Shown here: positions 43,457-50,718 of the stretch, in pieces
Position numbering within the stretch: the stretch's first letter is position 1
Layout: each line of letters starts with the position of its first letter
IMG/VR virus record: IMGVR_UViG_3300023184_006354
Location: 1-58,853 of that record
Strand: one strand, 5' to 3'
DNA from: a virus
Length of the DNA stretch: 58,853 bases
Position numbers and translations under genes: made by a program
Notes under the pieces: generated by a model
What the model saw: only the letters and a program-made list of their open reading frames with translations
Told to the model about the DNA's origin: nothing
The model's database searches: none

Positions 43457-43848
43457 TGAAAGACATAATCATACCATTACATAAGACAAGCAGAAATGCT
43501 ATTGAACCAGATAAAATATCAAATAATATTTTTAAATTTTATTCTGATTTTGATTATGAAGTTTTACCAGAAAGAAATAATATAATAAAATCTGGCTTCT
43601 ATTTAAAAGGTATTGATTTTTTAGTTTCTCCAACAAATATATATTCCAAATATAACTCAATAGCTTCTAGTTTTGCATCAAATGACTCACATTTAGATAT
43701 CAATATATACTGTTATACCTTAAAAGATAAGAATAATTTTCATTTTGCTGAAATGGGCAAAATTCTTCAAAAAAAGTCTTGCATTTTTTATTTAAGTCTA
43801 GTAGTATCAAATTATGAAGAAAATTATATATTTGATATTATTAACTAG
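43456..43848 (+). CDS. Unknown 130-aa protein
   Basis: No family recognised. Mixed alpha/beta, with DKISNNIFKFYSDFDYEVLP near the start and FYLSLVVSNYEENYIF at the end. Co-translated with the deaminase (TAATG) and overlapping the following secreted repeat protein by 35 bases. Confidence 0.6.
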   Translation: MKDIIIPLHKTSRNAIEPDKISNNIFKFYSDFDYEVLPERNNIIKSGFYLKGIDFLVSPTNIYSKYNSIASSFASNDSHLDINIYCYTLKDKNNFHFAEMGKILQKKSCIFYLSLVVSNYEENYIFDIIN

Positions 43849-44110
43849 CATCTCCACCCTAAGCTTAAAAGCTCAAACGTCTCAAGGTACTTATATTTAT
43901 AGAAATTATAAAGATTCTATAGTAAGAGTTCCATACCCATCTTATGTGGTTCAAGGTAGTTATATCTATAGAACATATCCAAAGTCAATCGTAAGAGTTC
44001 CATATCCAGAATTTACAATTAAAGGTGATGACATTTATAGAACATACCCAAAGTCTATTGTTCGTACTCCATATCCAATAGGTAAAATCGGTAATGGAAT
44101 ACCTGAATAA
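43814..44110 (+). CDS. Secreted protein of three tandem IYR-PYP repeats (98 aa)
   Basis: Signal peptide MKKIIYLILLTSISTLSLKA with a likely cleavage after Ala, then three about 25-residue repeats: YIYRNYKDSIVRVPYP, YIYRTYPKSIVRVPYP and DIYRTYPKSIVRTPYP, separated by short beta-like links. The pattern loosely resembles 4-fold beta-flower repeats. Exported to the periplasm or surface, function unknown. Overlaps the genes on both sides. Confidence 0.78.
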   Translation: MKKIIYLILLTSISTLSLKAQTSQGTYIYRNYKDSIVRVPYPSYVVQGSYIYRTYPKSIVRVPYPEFTIKGDDIYRTYPKSIVRTPYPIGKIGNGIPE

Positions 44111-44438
44111 TATACTATTATCAGTTTTTTTAAATACTACTATACTGGTAGTATGGTTTTTAACTAACGCTTATTACGAATATGTATCTAAAGTAATACC
44201 ATGCCTATTCACTTCATATAAATCTTACATAAAAGATAATAATTTCTTATATTACGCAGATTTTCTAGAGAAAAGAAATACTTTCGTATCCAAACTGTTT
44301 TCTTGTCCATTTTGTTTAGGTTTTTGGTCAGCTTTAACCTGCGCTATGATTTATAATGTTTTATTTTATATTTGTGTAATATATATTGTATCATTGATTT
44401 TATTCTTTGGTATAAAATATATATGTTGCAACAATTAA
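44094..44438 (+). CDS. DUF1360-like membrane protein (114 aa)
   Basis: Two hydrophobic segments (LLSVFLNTTILVVWFLTNAY and YNVLFYICVIYIVSLILFF) flank a loop holding SCPFCLGFWSAL, the CPxCLGFW motif of DUF1360 phage/bacterial membrane proteins. Function unknown. It overlaps the genes before and after. Confidence 0.78.
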   Translation: MEYLNNILLSVFLNTTILVVWFLTNAYYEYVSKVIPCLFTSYKSYIKDNNFLYYADFLEKRNTFVSKLFSCPFCLGFWSALTCAMIYNVLFYICVIYIVSLILFFGIKYICCNN

Positions 44439-44695
44439 TATTAAAAACAAGTTCCGACTATACAGCTTTCTTTAATAAGTTATCAACTTTAAAACCAGAA
44501 GATCAAGCCGTTAAACAAATCTTAAATTCTTTATTTAATCTAGAGAATGGATGTTCTTGCAAAAGAAAAGGCAGATACAAAAACTGCGGTAATCAAATAC
44601 AATTTTATTTGTCTAATCTAGAAACTACATACATAGATCAATTAAAAAATCTATATCAAACAGAAAATTTTATATTTGAATTTTTAATATCTTGA
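44423..44695 (+). CDS. Cys-containing hypothetical protein (90 aa)
   Basis: Starts at the ATG giving MLQQLILKTSSDYTAFFNK, overlapping the DUF1360 stop; an upstream in-frame ATG would lie inside the previous gene. CSCKRKGRYKNC may bind a metal. Two helices around it; no function assigned. Confidence 0.6.
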   Translation: MLQQLILKTSSDYTAFFNKLSTLKPEDQAVKQILNSLFNLENGCSCKRKGRYKNCGNQIQFYLSNLETTYIDQLKNLYQTENFIFEFLIS

Positions 44696-44720
44696 CTTAT
44701 TTTAAATCATAGACTATAAT
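44692..44720 (+). promoter_or_regulatory. Leaderless promoter for the IMPDH/GMPR gene
   Basis: TTGACT (44692-44697), 17 bp, TATAAT (44715-44720), 9 nt, ATG at 44730. The -35 begins within the end of the previous gene. Confidence 0.85.
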
Positions 44721-44729
44721 AATAGTCAT

Positions 44730-45836
44730 ATGAAACAAGAGTTTAAAGAAGCACTCAGCTACGACGATATTTCACTTTTACCAAATTTTTCAGACATTTC
44801 ATCCAGAAAAGAAGTTGACACAACTACAAAAATAAGCAGAAACAAATACATTGATATACCTATTGTTCTTTCTCCAATGGATACAGTTTCTTCTGTAAAA
44901 TCTTGCGTTAAGATAAATAAAATAGGTGGAGCTGGAGTTTTACATCGTTTTATGTCCATAGAAGAGCAAATGAAAAAAGCCAAAGTAATTAGAGATGAGA
45001 GTAATTTTTGTATTACAGCTATTGGTCTAAAGGACGCAGTAGAAAGAATTAGAGATACTTCATTATATACTGATATTTATTTTGTAGATACAGCAAATGG
45101 ATTAGCTAAAAATGTAGAAGATTTTTTAAGATGGTATAAAACATCTGGATACAAGCAGGATATTATTGTTGGCAACACTTTGACAAAAGAAAGCGTTTAT
45201 AGACTTGCTAATTTAAAAGCGGATGGTTTTAGACATTTAATTGGTCCAGGTTCTATGTGTTTAACTCAAGTTAAAACTGGGATTGGTTGTCCAAGTTTGA
45301 CTGGAAATTTTTATGCTTGGCAAGCCGTAAGAAATTGGGAGTTATCACAAGTAGATTTATTTAAACAAGACGAACCTAATCCAGAGCATAGACCAAGCAT
45401 ACTTGCTGATGGTGGTATTCGTTATCCAAAGGATTTAGTTAAAGCTATAGCAAGTGGTTGTGATGCTGTAATTTGCGGAAGAATTTTTGCTGGATTACTA
45501 GATACGACTGATGATGAAAATATTATTGAAAAAGACGGAAAAATATATGCAAAATATAGAGGAATGGCCAGTCAAGACGTAGTGGAAGATTATGAGTTAT
45601 ACGATGGAACAAAAAAGAATCTTTTCGTAGAAGGAGATAATACTTTGATCCCAATTATAGAGAATAAAACTATAGAAGATATTGTATATGATTTTACAAA
45701 TGGTCTTAGAAGTGCAATGAGTTATCTTGGTTTTAGGTCTATAGATGAAATGCGAGGTGGATTATGGACGAATAAGATACGAGCAGTAAGAAATAGTCCA
45801 AATAGCATGTACGAAGGATTTGCTCATGGAAAATGA
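44730..45836 (+). CDS. IMP dehydrogenase / GMP reductase family enzyme, CBS-less (368 aa)
   Basis: TIM-barrel IMPDH/GMPR: ALSYDDISLLPNFSD, PIVLSPMDTVSS, GGAGVLHRFMSIEEQ, the Cys loop GPGSMCLTQVKTGIGCPS, ILADGGIRYPKDL, ICGRIFAG and YRGMASQDV. There are no CBS domains, as in GMP reductase and some short IMPDHs, so IMP-to-XMP versus GMP-to-IMP cannot be decided by eye. With the PurA enzyme 2 kb downstream, a GMPR would provide a GMP-to-AMP route. Confidence 0.87.
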   Translation: MKQEFKEALSYDDISLLPNFSDISSRKEVDTTTKISRNKYIDIPIVLSPMDTVSSVKSCVKINKIGGAGVLHRFMSIEEQMKKAKVIRDESNFCITAIGLKDAVERIRDTSLYTDIYFVDTANGLAKNVEDFLRWYKTSGYKQDIIVGNTLTKESVYRLANLKADGFRHLIGPGSMCLTQVKTGIGCPSLTGNFYAWQAVRNWELSQVDLFKQDEPNPEHRPSILADGGIRYPKDLVKAIASGCDAVICGRIFAGLLDTTDDENIIEKDGKIYAKYRGMASQDVVEDYELYDGTKKNLFVEGDNTLIPIIENKTIEDIVYDFTNGLRSAMSYLGFRSIDEMRGGLWTNKIRAVRNSPNSMYEGFAHGK

Positions 45837-46572
45837 ATGGCAACAACAAGCGAAGGCGCATGCAATAAAAAACAAAACTGAAGAAGTTTGTGGTTTAATA
45901 GTTTCGAAAAATAACAATTTGTTATATATTGGAGCAAGAAATATATCTGAAAATAAAAATACTAATTTTGCTGTAGATCCTAATAGTTATATGTATGCGG
46001 CTAGTATTGGTAAAATTATAGCTTGCTTTCATTCTCATGTTAAAAATACTTCATTTTCTTGGAGTGATATAAATAATAGTTTTAAATTGAATTTACCATA
46101 TTATCTATATAATCTTAAACAAGATAAGATTAATTATTTTTCTCCTACAGAGCATAAAGAATATAAAAAATACTTATATTTAAAATTTATTTATGGTAAA
46201 GATGATTGTTTCTCTTTAATAAAAAATTTTTACAAAAATGAATTAAATATTGAAATTTCAGATCCAGAACAAGATAGAGCTACTAAATATACCCCACCAG
46301 ATAATTGTCTGATTTGGAATAGACAAAAATATAAACAATGGGGAGATGAAAACAGTCTTATAGATATAGACGTAGACAATATTTCTCAACTTAAAAAATA
46401 TGATATATTAGTTTTTAATGGTTTTAATAAAGGTGAGCCAAGTCACGGCATGTTATATATTGGAAATGAATTAGTTTTGCATCATCCATTCAATGATATA
46501 TCTAAAATAGAATCAATTAGAAAAGCTCATTTTAAATTTTTAAAATTTGTAATTAGACATGAAAAATTTTAA
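45826..46572 (+). CDS. gpK-like tail-tip peptidase, JAB plus NlpC/P60 (248 aa)
   Basis: N-terminal JAB/MPN metallo-domain: EEVCGLIV, then ACFHSHVKNTSFSWSDINNS (H-x-H ... S-x-x-D). C-terminal NlpC/P60: YGKDDCFSLIKNFY (Cys) and EPSHGMLYIGNELVLHH (His). Lambda gpK has the same two-domain build and acts in tail-tip assembly and cell-wall passage. ATG at 45826, preferred over a TTG two codons earlier. Tandem paralogue follows. Confidence 0.88.
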   Translation: MENEWQQQAKAHAIKNKTEEVCGLIVSKNNNLLYIGARNISENKNTNFAVDPNSYMYAASIGKIIACFHSHVKNTSFSWSDINNSFKLNLPYYLYNLKQDKINYFSPTEHKEYKKYLYLKFIYGKDDCFSLIKNFYKNELNIEISDPEQDRATKYTPPDNCLIWNRQKYKQWGDENSLIDIDVDNISQLKKYDILVFNGFNKGEPSHGMLYIGNELVLHHPFNDISKIESIRKAHFKFLKFVIRHEKF

Positions 46573-47314
46573 TACAATAGATCAAATTACTTTAAACAAA
46601 ATAAAAGAATATTGTTTAATAAATAAAAATCAAGAATCTTGCGGGTTTATATATGAAAATAACAATATTTTAAATATTTATAAATGTAAAAATATAGCTT
46701 CTGATCCAAAAAAATACTTCCTAATAAATGATGAAGATTATGAAAAATGCTCTTTTAAAGGTAATATAATATATTGTTTTCACTCACATATAAATGACAA
46801 AGGTTTTTCAGCAGAAGATATTTCAAACAGCCTATCTAATGAAATGTCATATTTAATGTATAATATAAAACAAGATGAATTTTATTTTTTTGATTACAAT
46901 AAATATTCTTATTATAAAAAATACATAGGACTACCTTACAACGATAGAATAAATGATTGTTGGTCTACTCTGTCAAGATTTTATTACGACCAATTAGGTT
47001 TAAAAATTCCAGATCCAGAACAATCTAGAACAAATTTTTCTTGGGACTATCAATTAAGAAAAGCTTGGGGTGAAAGCGTAGACTTATTAAGAGTAGACCC
47101 AACACCAAAAACTTTAACAGAATTAAAAACATATGATCTTTTGATTTGCAAAGATATAAAAGATAAAGAACCTGCTTATGGTTGTATTTATTTAGGTAAT
47201 GGGTTAATACTTCATCAAGCTCATCACAAACCATCTAAAATTGAATCTATAAGAAAAGGGCATATAAAACTACTAGCTTACGTTGGAAGATTTAATAAAA
47301 AGCTTGATATTTAA
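46559..47314 (+). CDS. gpK-like paralogue with lost NlpC histidine (251 aa)
   Basis: Same architecture as the previous gene: QESCGFIY, YCFHSHINDKGFSAEDISNS (intact JAMM), RINDCWSTLSRFYYDQLGL (Cys present). The catalytic His position reads EPAYGCIYLGNGLILHQ, with Tyr in place of His, so the cysteine-peptidase half may be inactive. Clear tandem duplication with a 14-base overlap. Confidence 0.83.
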   Translation: MKNFNTIDQITLNKIKEYCLINKNQESCGFIYENNNILNIYKCKNIASDPKKYFLINDEDYEKCSFKGNIIYCFHSHINDKGFSAEDISNSLSNEMSYLMYNIKQDEFYFFDYNKYSYYKKYIGLPYNDRINDCWSTLSRFYYDQLGLKIPDPEQSRTNFSWDYQLRKAWGESVDLLRVDPTPKTLTELKTYDLLICKDIKDKEPAYGCIYLGNGLILHQAHHKPSKIESIRKGHIKLLAYVGRFNKKLDI

Positions 47315-47332
47315 TTATACATAGTATATAAT
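47304..47332 (+). promoter_or_regulatory. Leaderless promoter for the LSm-like gene
   Basis: TTGATA (47304-47309), 17 bp, TATAAT (47327-47332), 8 nt, ATG at 47341. Confidence 0.75.
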
Positions 47333-47340
47333 CTTTAAAG

Positions 47341-47550
47341 ATGAAACAAAAAAATACACAAAAACTAAATGTTCTTAAAAGAATGCTAGGAAAAAGAGTA
47401 GCAGTTATAACAAATTATAATACTCTTGATCATTTTTATGGGGAAGTATTAGAAGTAATTGATGAAACTAATGTTGTAGTAAAAAGTGATAGAAATGAAG
47501 ATTCTAAAGTTTCAATTTTTGATATTAGAAATCCAGCGCAAGAGTTATAA
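47341..47550 (+). CDS. LSm/Sm-like small protein (69 aa)
   Basis: Sm-fold-like succession of strands: VLKRMLGKRVAVITNY, HFYGEVLEVIDETNVVVKS, then KVSIFDIRN, as in Hfq/LSm proteins (Sm1 then Sm2). Basic N-terminus. May bind RNA; the match is by pattern only. Last base shared with the ATG of the next gene. Confidence 0.5.
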   Translation: MKQKNTQKLNVLKRMLGKRVAVITNYNTLDHFYGEVLEVIDETNVVVKSDRNEDSKVSIFDIRNPAQEL

Positions 47551-47795
47551 TGGAGCAAGATAATCAACAAGAATCGGCTGAAGTTGGACTATATGTTCAA
47601 CCTTATTTTAGAGGACCAATTCGAAGATTAGCTCCAAAAATGCAAAGAAATGATCTTTGCCAAATCAATAATAAAAAATTTAAAAAATGTTGTGGTGCAG
47701 ATGGAAGCAATTTTTGTAAAAAACTTCTTGGCGATTATTTGAATGAACTTCAAAAAGCTCAAGAACAATTAACAAAAAATGATCAAAGCAGTTGA
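47550..47795 (+). CDS. SEC-C-like zinc motif protein, degenerate (81 aa)
   Basis: RNDLCQINNKKFKKCCG matches the SEC-C zinc motif (usually RNDPCPCGSGKKYKKCCG) with one Cys lost. The rest is helical and charged (LLGDYLNELQKAQEQL). Co-transcribed with the LSm-like gene and overlapping purA. Confidence 0.68.
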   Translation: MEQDNQQESAEVGLYVQPYFRGPIRRLAPKMQRNDLCQINNKKFKKCCGADGSNFCKKLLGDYLNELQKAQEQLTKNDQSS

Positions 47796-48771
47796 TATTA
47801 TCTTTGGATTAGCTTGGGGCGATGAAGGCAAAGGCAAGATAAGCAATGCAATATCTAAAAATTATGATATTGTTTGTCGCTGGAATGGTGGTCCCAATGC
47901 AGGTCACACAGTTTATCTTAATGATAAAAAATATAAAACTCATCTCATTCCTTGTGGCGTTTTTCAAAATAAACTTAGTGTCATCGGCCCAAATTGCGTT
48001 ATCAATATTGATAAATTTTTTGATGAGATAGAATATCTAAAAAGAGAGGGATTTGACACATCCTTAATTAAAGTAAGTCCCAAAGCTCACATTATTACTG
48101 AAAAGCATATTCAGTACGATCTTAAATTCTTAAAACCTAAACTCGGAACTACTGGACAAGGAATTGCCCCAGCTTATGCTGATAAAGCCCTACGAACTGG
48201 TAAACTTGCTGGAAATTATTTAGATAAACAGTATCTTTGGGATGGAGAGCTTTATGGAGAAATTCTTTGCGAAGGCGCGCAAAGCTTTTGGTTAGATTTA
48301 AATTATGGAGATTATCCATATGTTACAAGTAGTGAGACTCTACCATACTCTGCTTGTTCTTTGGGCTTTAGTCCCAAAAAAATAAGAGAGATAATTGGAG
48401 TAGCAAAAATTTACGATACAAAAAGTGGAGTAGATCCATTATTTCCAGAATCATTGTGGCTCGATGAAGAATTAAATAAAATAATAGATTTAGGTAAAGA
48501 GTACGGGACAACAACTGGCAGAAAAAGACTTGTCAACTGGCTTAATTTTAATAAATTATTAAATGCGATAAGAATATCTGGAACAACTAAATTAATAATC
48601 AATAAATGCGATATCCTGCAAGAGTTAAATATATTTAAAATAAGACTAGATAATGAACTTGGACCTAATTTTATTAAGTTTAATGATTTTGATAATATGA
48701 AAGAGTATATATCTAGAGAATTAAAAGATTATTGCGATGTAGTATTTTCTGGTGACAAAAGTATAATTTAA
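47779..48771 (+). CDS. purA: Adenylosuccinate synthetase (330 aa)
   Basis: PurA fold: GLAWGDEGKGKISNA (catalytic Asp present), NGGPNAGHTVYL, GTTGQGIAPAYADKALR (IMP site), GAQSFWLDL, YPYVTSSETLPYSA, and TTGRKRLVNWL. Shorter than the bacterial housekeeping enzyme, near the size of compact phage forms. Joins Asp to IMP in AMP synthesis. The PurZ of 2-aminoadenine phages has a changed catalytic Asp; here it is kept, so ordinary PurA activity is likelier. Confidence 0.92.
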   Translation: MIKAVDIIFGLAWGDEGKGKISNAISKNYDIVCRWNGGPNAGHTVYLNDKKYKTHLIPCGVFQNKLSVIGPNCVINIDKFFDEIEYLKREGFDTSLIKVSPKAHIITEKHIQYDLKFLKPKLGTTGQGIAPAYADKALRTGKLAGNYLDKQYLWDGELYGEILCEGAQSFWLDLNYGDYPYVTSSETLPYSACSLGFSPKKIREIIGVAKIYDTKSGVDPLFPESLWLDEELNKIIDLGKEYGTTTGRKRLVNWLNFNKLLNAIRISGTTKLIINKCDILQELNIFKIRLDNELGPNFIKFNDFDNMKEYISRELKDYCDVVFSGDKSII

Positions 48772-49322
48772 TTATTTTTAATTAAATTAATAAAATCGAC
48801 CATCTCTTCTTTAGTGAAATCATTTTTCATTACATTAACACAATAGCATACAAATTCAACATTACCCTTAAAATAGCCTATATTTGGGTCAATCCTATCA
48901 AGACTTAATTTAGTTGGGCTTTTTTTAATGTCTTCATCTTGAGAACTTCTTGGCATTTCCATGATTATGTTTGTGTAGGTACATAAACCATTTTGGTTTT
49001 CCCAGATTTCTTTTAAGTATTCTAGAGTTAAATCTGTTTCTTCGCCTCTTTCTTTGCTTCTTGATCTAGCTTTATTTAAGGAGTATTTAAAAGAACTATA
49101 TTCATCTAATCTATTAGCTTCATAACCTTTTAGTAAACTAATATTACCCTTGTTTTTTTCTAATTTACTTGGATTGTTTTTATGATCAGCTTTTCCAGAA
49201 CACTTTAAACTACAATAAAATTTTTTTTGGCCAGCTTTAATTTTTCTATTATAATCACTTTGCCTTATTTCATGCTCGTTGCCACATTCGGCACAAATTA
49301 TTTTTGTCTTTTTTATCTTCAT
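48768..49322 (-). CDS. HNH-family homing endonuclease (184 aa)
   Basis: Two-Cys zinc pair at the N-terminus (IICAECGNEHEI, FYCSLKCSG) and a C-terminal HNH-like core NGLCTYTNI ... KLSLDRIDPNIGYFKGNVEF ... NVMKNDF. Similar free-standing endonucleases occur in many phages. Lies between purA and the tmRNA, and converges with purA with a four-base overlap. Start at 49322 because of the promoter; an upstream ATG at 49337 would overlap the -10. Confidence 0.83.
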   Translation of the reverse strand: MKIKKTKIICAECGNEHEIRQSDYNRKIKAGQKKFYCSLKCSGKADHKNNPSKLEKNKGNISLLKGYEANRLDEYSSFKYSLNKARSRSKERGEETDLTLEYLKEIWENQNGLCTYTNIIMEMPRSSQDEDIKKSPTKLSLDRIDPNIGYFKGNVEFVCYCVNVMKNDFTKEEMVDFINLIKNN

Positions 49323-49328
49323 GTAAGT

Positions 49329-49357
49329 ATCATACATGGATATTATTGTATTGTCTA
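49329..49357 (-). promoter_or_regulatory. Leaderless promoter for the HNH endonuclease
   Basis: Minus strand TAGACA (49357-49352), 17 bp, TATGAT (49334-49329), 6 nt, ATG at 49322. Confidence 0.65.
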
Positions 49358-49389
49358 GTAAAAAATGCAGACACAGGGATTCGTTTGCT

Positions 49390-49809
49390 TGGACCCGAGA
49401 GGAATTGAACCTCTGTCTTTTAAAAATCTAAATTAAAATACTACAAGTTTAGTTTATTCCGTTAGTTCGCTAAAGAGTCGAATAAACAATTGGTTTTTAG
49501 CTATTCATTTAATAATAAATTTAACCTTGGTCAAATTCATCCCTAATAATTCTTATAAAAAATCAAATGAAAAGGATTATATAAGAATACATCTAATAAC
49601 GCAATATTCCAGTAGATGTGTCGTGGATATCACGCTGTAACTTAGGCTACAGATTCGGTCATCTCAACAAGAGAAACTCTTGCAGAAATATGACCTTTAT
49701 ATTTTGCTGTTTTGGCAGTTAATATAAGTGAAACTTTTTTAGGAGTCCTCGATTCAACCTCCACTTGCATTTCAATTTATTTTCTTAAAATCGAAACCAT
49801 TACGGGCCC
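49390..49809 (-). ncRNA. ssrA: Transfer-messenger RNA (tmRNA)
   Basis: The two ends form an alanine-type tRNA acceptor stem: 5' GGGCCCG (49809-49803) pairs with CGGGTCC (49397-49391) including the G3-U70 wobble that specifies alanine, discriminator A at 49390. The T arm is AGAGG-TTCAATT-CCTCT, and the 5' side has the tmRNA-specific TGGTTTCGA. The resume region AACTGCCAAAAC aligns with B. subtilis AACTGGCAAAAC, so the resume codon is GCC. The tag frame reads AKTAKYKGHI ... VEMTESVA (24 residues) and ends in TAA inside a CTGTA/TACAG hairpin. CCA is not encoded. Tags stalled peptides and frees ribosomes. One-piece, so not the split alphaproteobacterial form. Confidence 0.95.
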
Positions 49810-49830
49810 AATGTTAAAGAACTATAATGT

Positions 49831-49859
49831 ATATTACATTAGATTTTGACTTTTATCAA
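49831..49859 (-). promoter_or_regulatory. Promoter of the tmRNA
   Basis: Minus strand TTGATA (49859-49854), 17 bp, TAATAT (49836-49831); expected start about 15-20 nt before the mature 5' end at 49809, leaving a leader for 5' processing. Overlaps the spacer of the opposite promoter. Confidence 0.65.
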
Positions 49860-49874
49860 TATTTTATGTATAAT
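49846..49874 (+). promoter_or_regulatory. Leaderless promoter for the 53-aa gene, divergent from tmRNA
   Basis: TTGACT (49846-49851), 17 bp, TATAAT (49869-49874), 6 nt, ATG at 49881. Confidence 0.82.
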
Positions 49875-49880
49875 AGTAGT

Positions 49881-50042
49881 ATGGAAAAGATATATATTTT
49901 ATTAGATCAAATTATTGAAAAAAATATTTGGGAAGATAATATGAGCAAAGATAAAGATGCTACTGGCGACAATTGGGATGTGCATCATTTAAAATTATTA
50001 AGAGCCTTATTAGAACAATATGAAAAAGAAAAAAGCTCATAA
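49881..50042 (+). CDS. Small acidic protein (53 aa)
   Basis: MEKIYILLDQIIEKNIWEDN then DKDATGDNWDVHHLKLLRAL; two helices, no known family. Start moved to 49881 because the longer frame beginning at 49827 would include the promoter. Its stop overlaps the next gene. Confidence 0.62.
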   Translation: MEKIYILLDQIIEKNIWEDNMSKDKDATGDNWDVHHLKLLRALLEQYEKEKSS

Positions 50043-50286
50043 AGTAAAAGATTTTACAGATAGATCGAATTATTGTATTGCCACTTGTGAGTGGATTGCT
50101 AATAAAGCTTTTAATATCTTGTCTAAACTAGATGAACTAGATAACGATAAATTTTCTTCATCTTATAATAAAAAATTTGAAGAGTACATGAAAGAATTAA
50201 AATATTTATTAAACAAAAGCGATAAAGAAATGCAAACAATGGATAACCTAGAAAAAGAATTAATAGCTCTTCAAAAGAAAAAATAA
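50020..50286 (+). CDS. Helical hypothetical protein (88 aa)
   Basis: Lys-rich start, then long helices (CEWIANKAFNILSKLDELDN; KEMQTMDNLEKELIALQKKK). No family recognised. Translationally coupled to the 53-aa gene. Confidence 0.6.
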   Translation: MKKKKAHKVKDFTDRSNYCIATCEWIANKAFNILSKLDELDNDKFSSSYNKKFEEYMKELKYLLNKSDKEMQTMDNLEKELIALQKKK

Positions 50287-50287
50287 C

Positions 50288-50452
50288 ATGCCCAAAACCA
50301 AAAGAAAAAAATACTACGCAATCTTATCAAAGAACGATAATTTTCTTCATGGAGTATTTCCCCTATCAAAAGAAGGATATAAAGAGGCGAAAACCTACAT
50401 ACAGAAAATTTCACCAAAAAACCATAAAAATTTCTATATACAAGAAAAATAA
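50288..50452 (+). CDS. Small basic protein (54 aa)
   Basis: ATG two bases after the previous stop; reads MPKTKRKKYYAILSKNDNFL ... KEGYKEAKTYIQKI and ends FYIQEK. Strongly basic N-terminus, compact alpha/beta. Spacing and codon use match its neighbours; an antisense frame over the same bases lacks such support. Confidence 0.6.
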   Translation: MPKTKRKKYYAILSKNDNFLHGVFPLSKEGYKEAKTYIQKISPKNHKNFYIQEK

Positions 50453-50483
50453 TATTATATAGCCCAATAGTGTAAATTATTAT

Positions 50484-50690
50484 GTGAAAGCAGAAATAGC
50501 AATTTGTCAAGAGTTTTCAAATAAGATTCATTATAAAGAGTCAGAAAAAAGTATATTAGTTTTAGTTGATGAAAAATATTTCGAAGACCTAAAGACTCAA
50601 TTAGATAAATTGAACTATAAAGTAATAAGCAAAACTAACCAAGGAACCTCTACTGTAGTCGAGTTTGTTAAGATACATAAAGTTCATTAA
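50484..50690 (+). CDS. Hypothetical protein (68 aa, GTG start)
   Basis: Starts GTG at 50484. Beta-alpha-beta pattern KSILVLVDEKYFEDLKTQLD, YKVISK, TVVEFVKIHKV. Unrecognised. Followed by a weak hairpin with a T run. Confidence 0.5.
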   Translation: MKAEIAICQEFSNKIHYKESEKSILVLVDEKYFEDLKTQLDKLNYKVISKTNQGTSTVVEFVKIHKVH

Positions 50691-50703
50691 TTAAGCTTTT
50701 TTT
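50679..50703 (+). terminator. Weak intrinsic terminator
   Basis: AAAGTT (50679-50684) can pair with AGCTTT (50694-50699, one G-T pair), then a run of T to 50703. AT-rich and overlapping the stop codon, so strength is doubtful. Confidence 0.35.
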
Positions 50704-50718
50704 CGTGTAATAATAGTC

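Noticed and set aside
44759-44983. Antisense open frame in the IMPDH/GMPR gene
   Set aside because: It lies wholly opposite a strongly conserved enzyme, with no promoter, ribosome site or protein-family pattern.
47779-48771. PurZ of a 2-aminoadenine (Z) genome
   Set aside because: The catalytic Asp of PurA is kept (WGDEGKGK), and no DpoZ, DatZ or MazZ partner is visible; the polymerase is a Pol III type.
49827-49880. Longer start for the 53-aa gene
   Set aside because: The extra codons cover the -35, spacer and -10 of a clear promoter, so they cannot be translated from that transcript.
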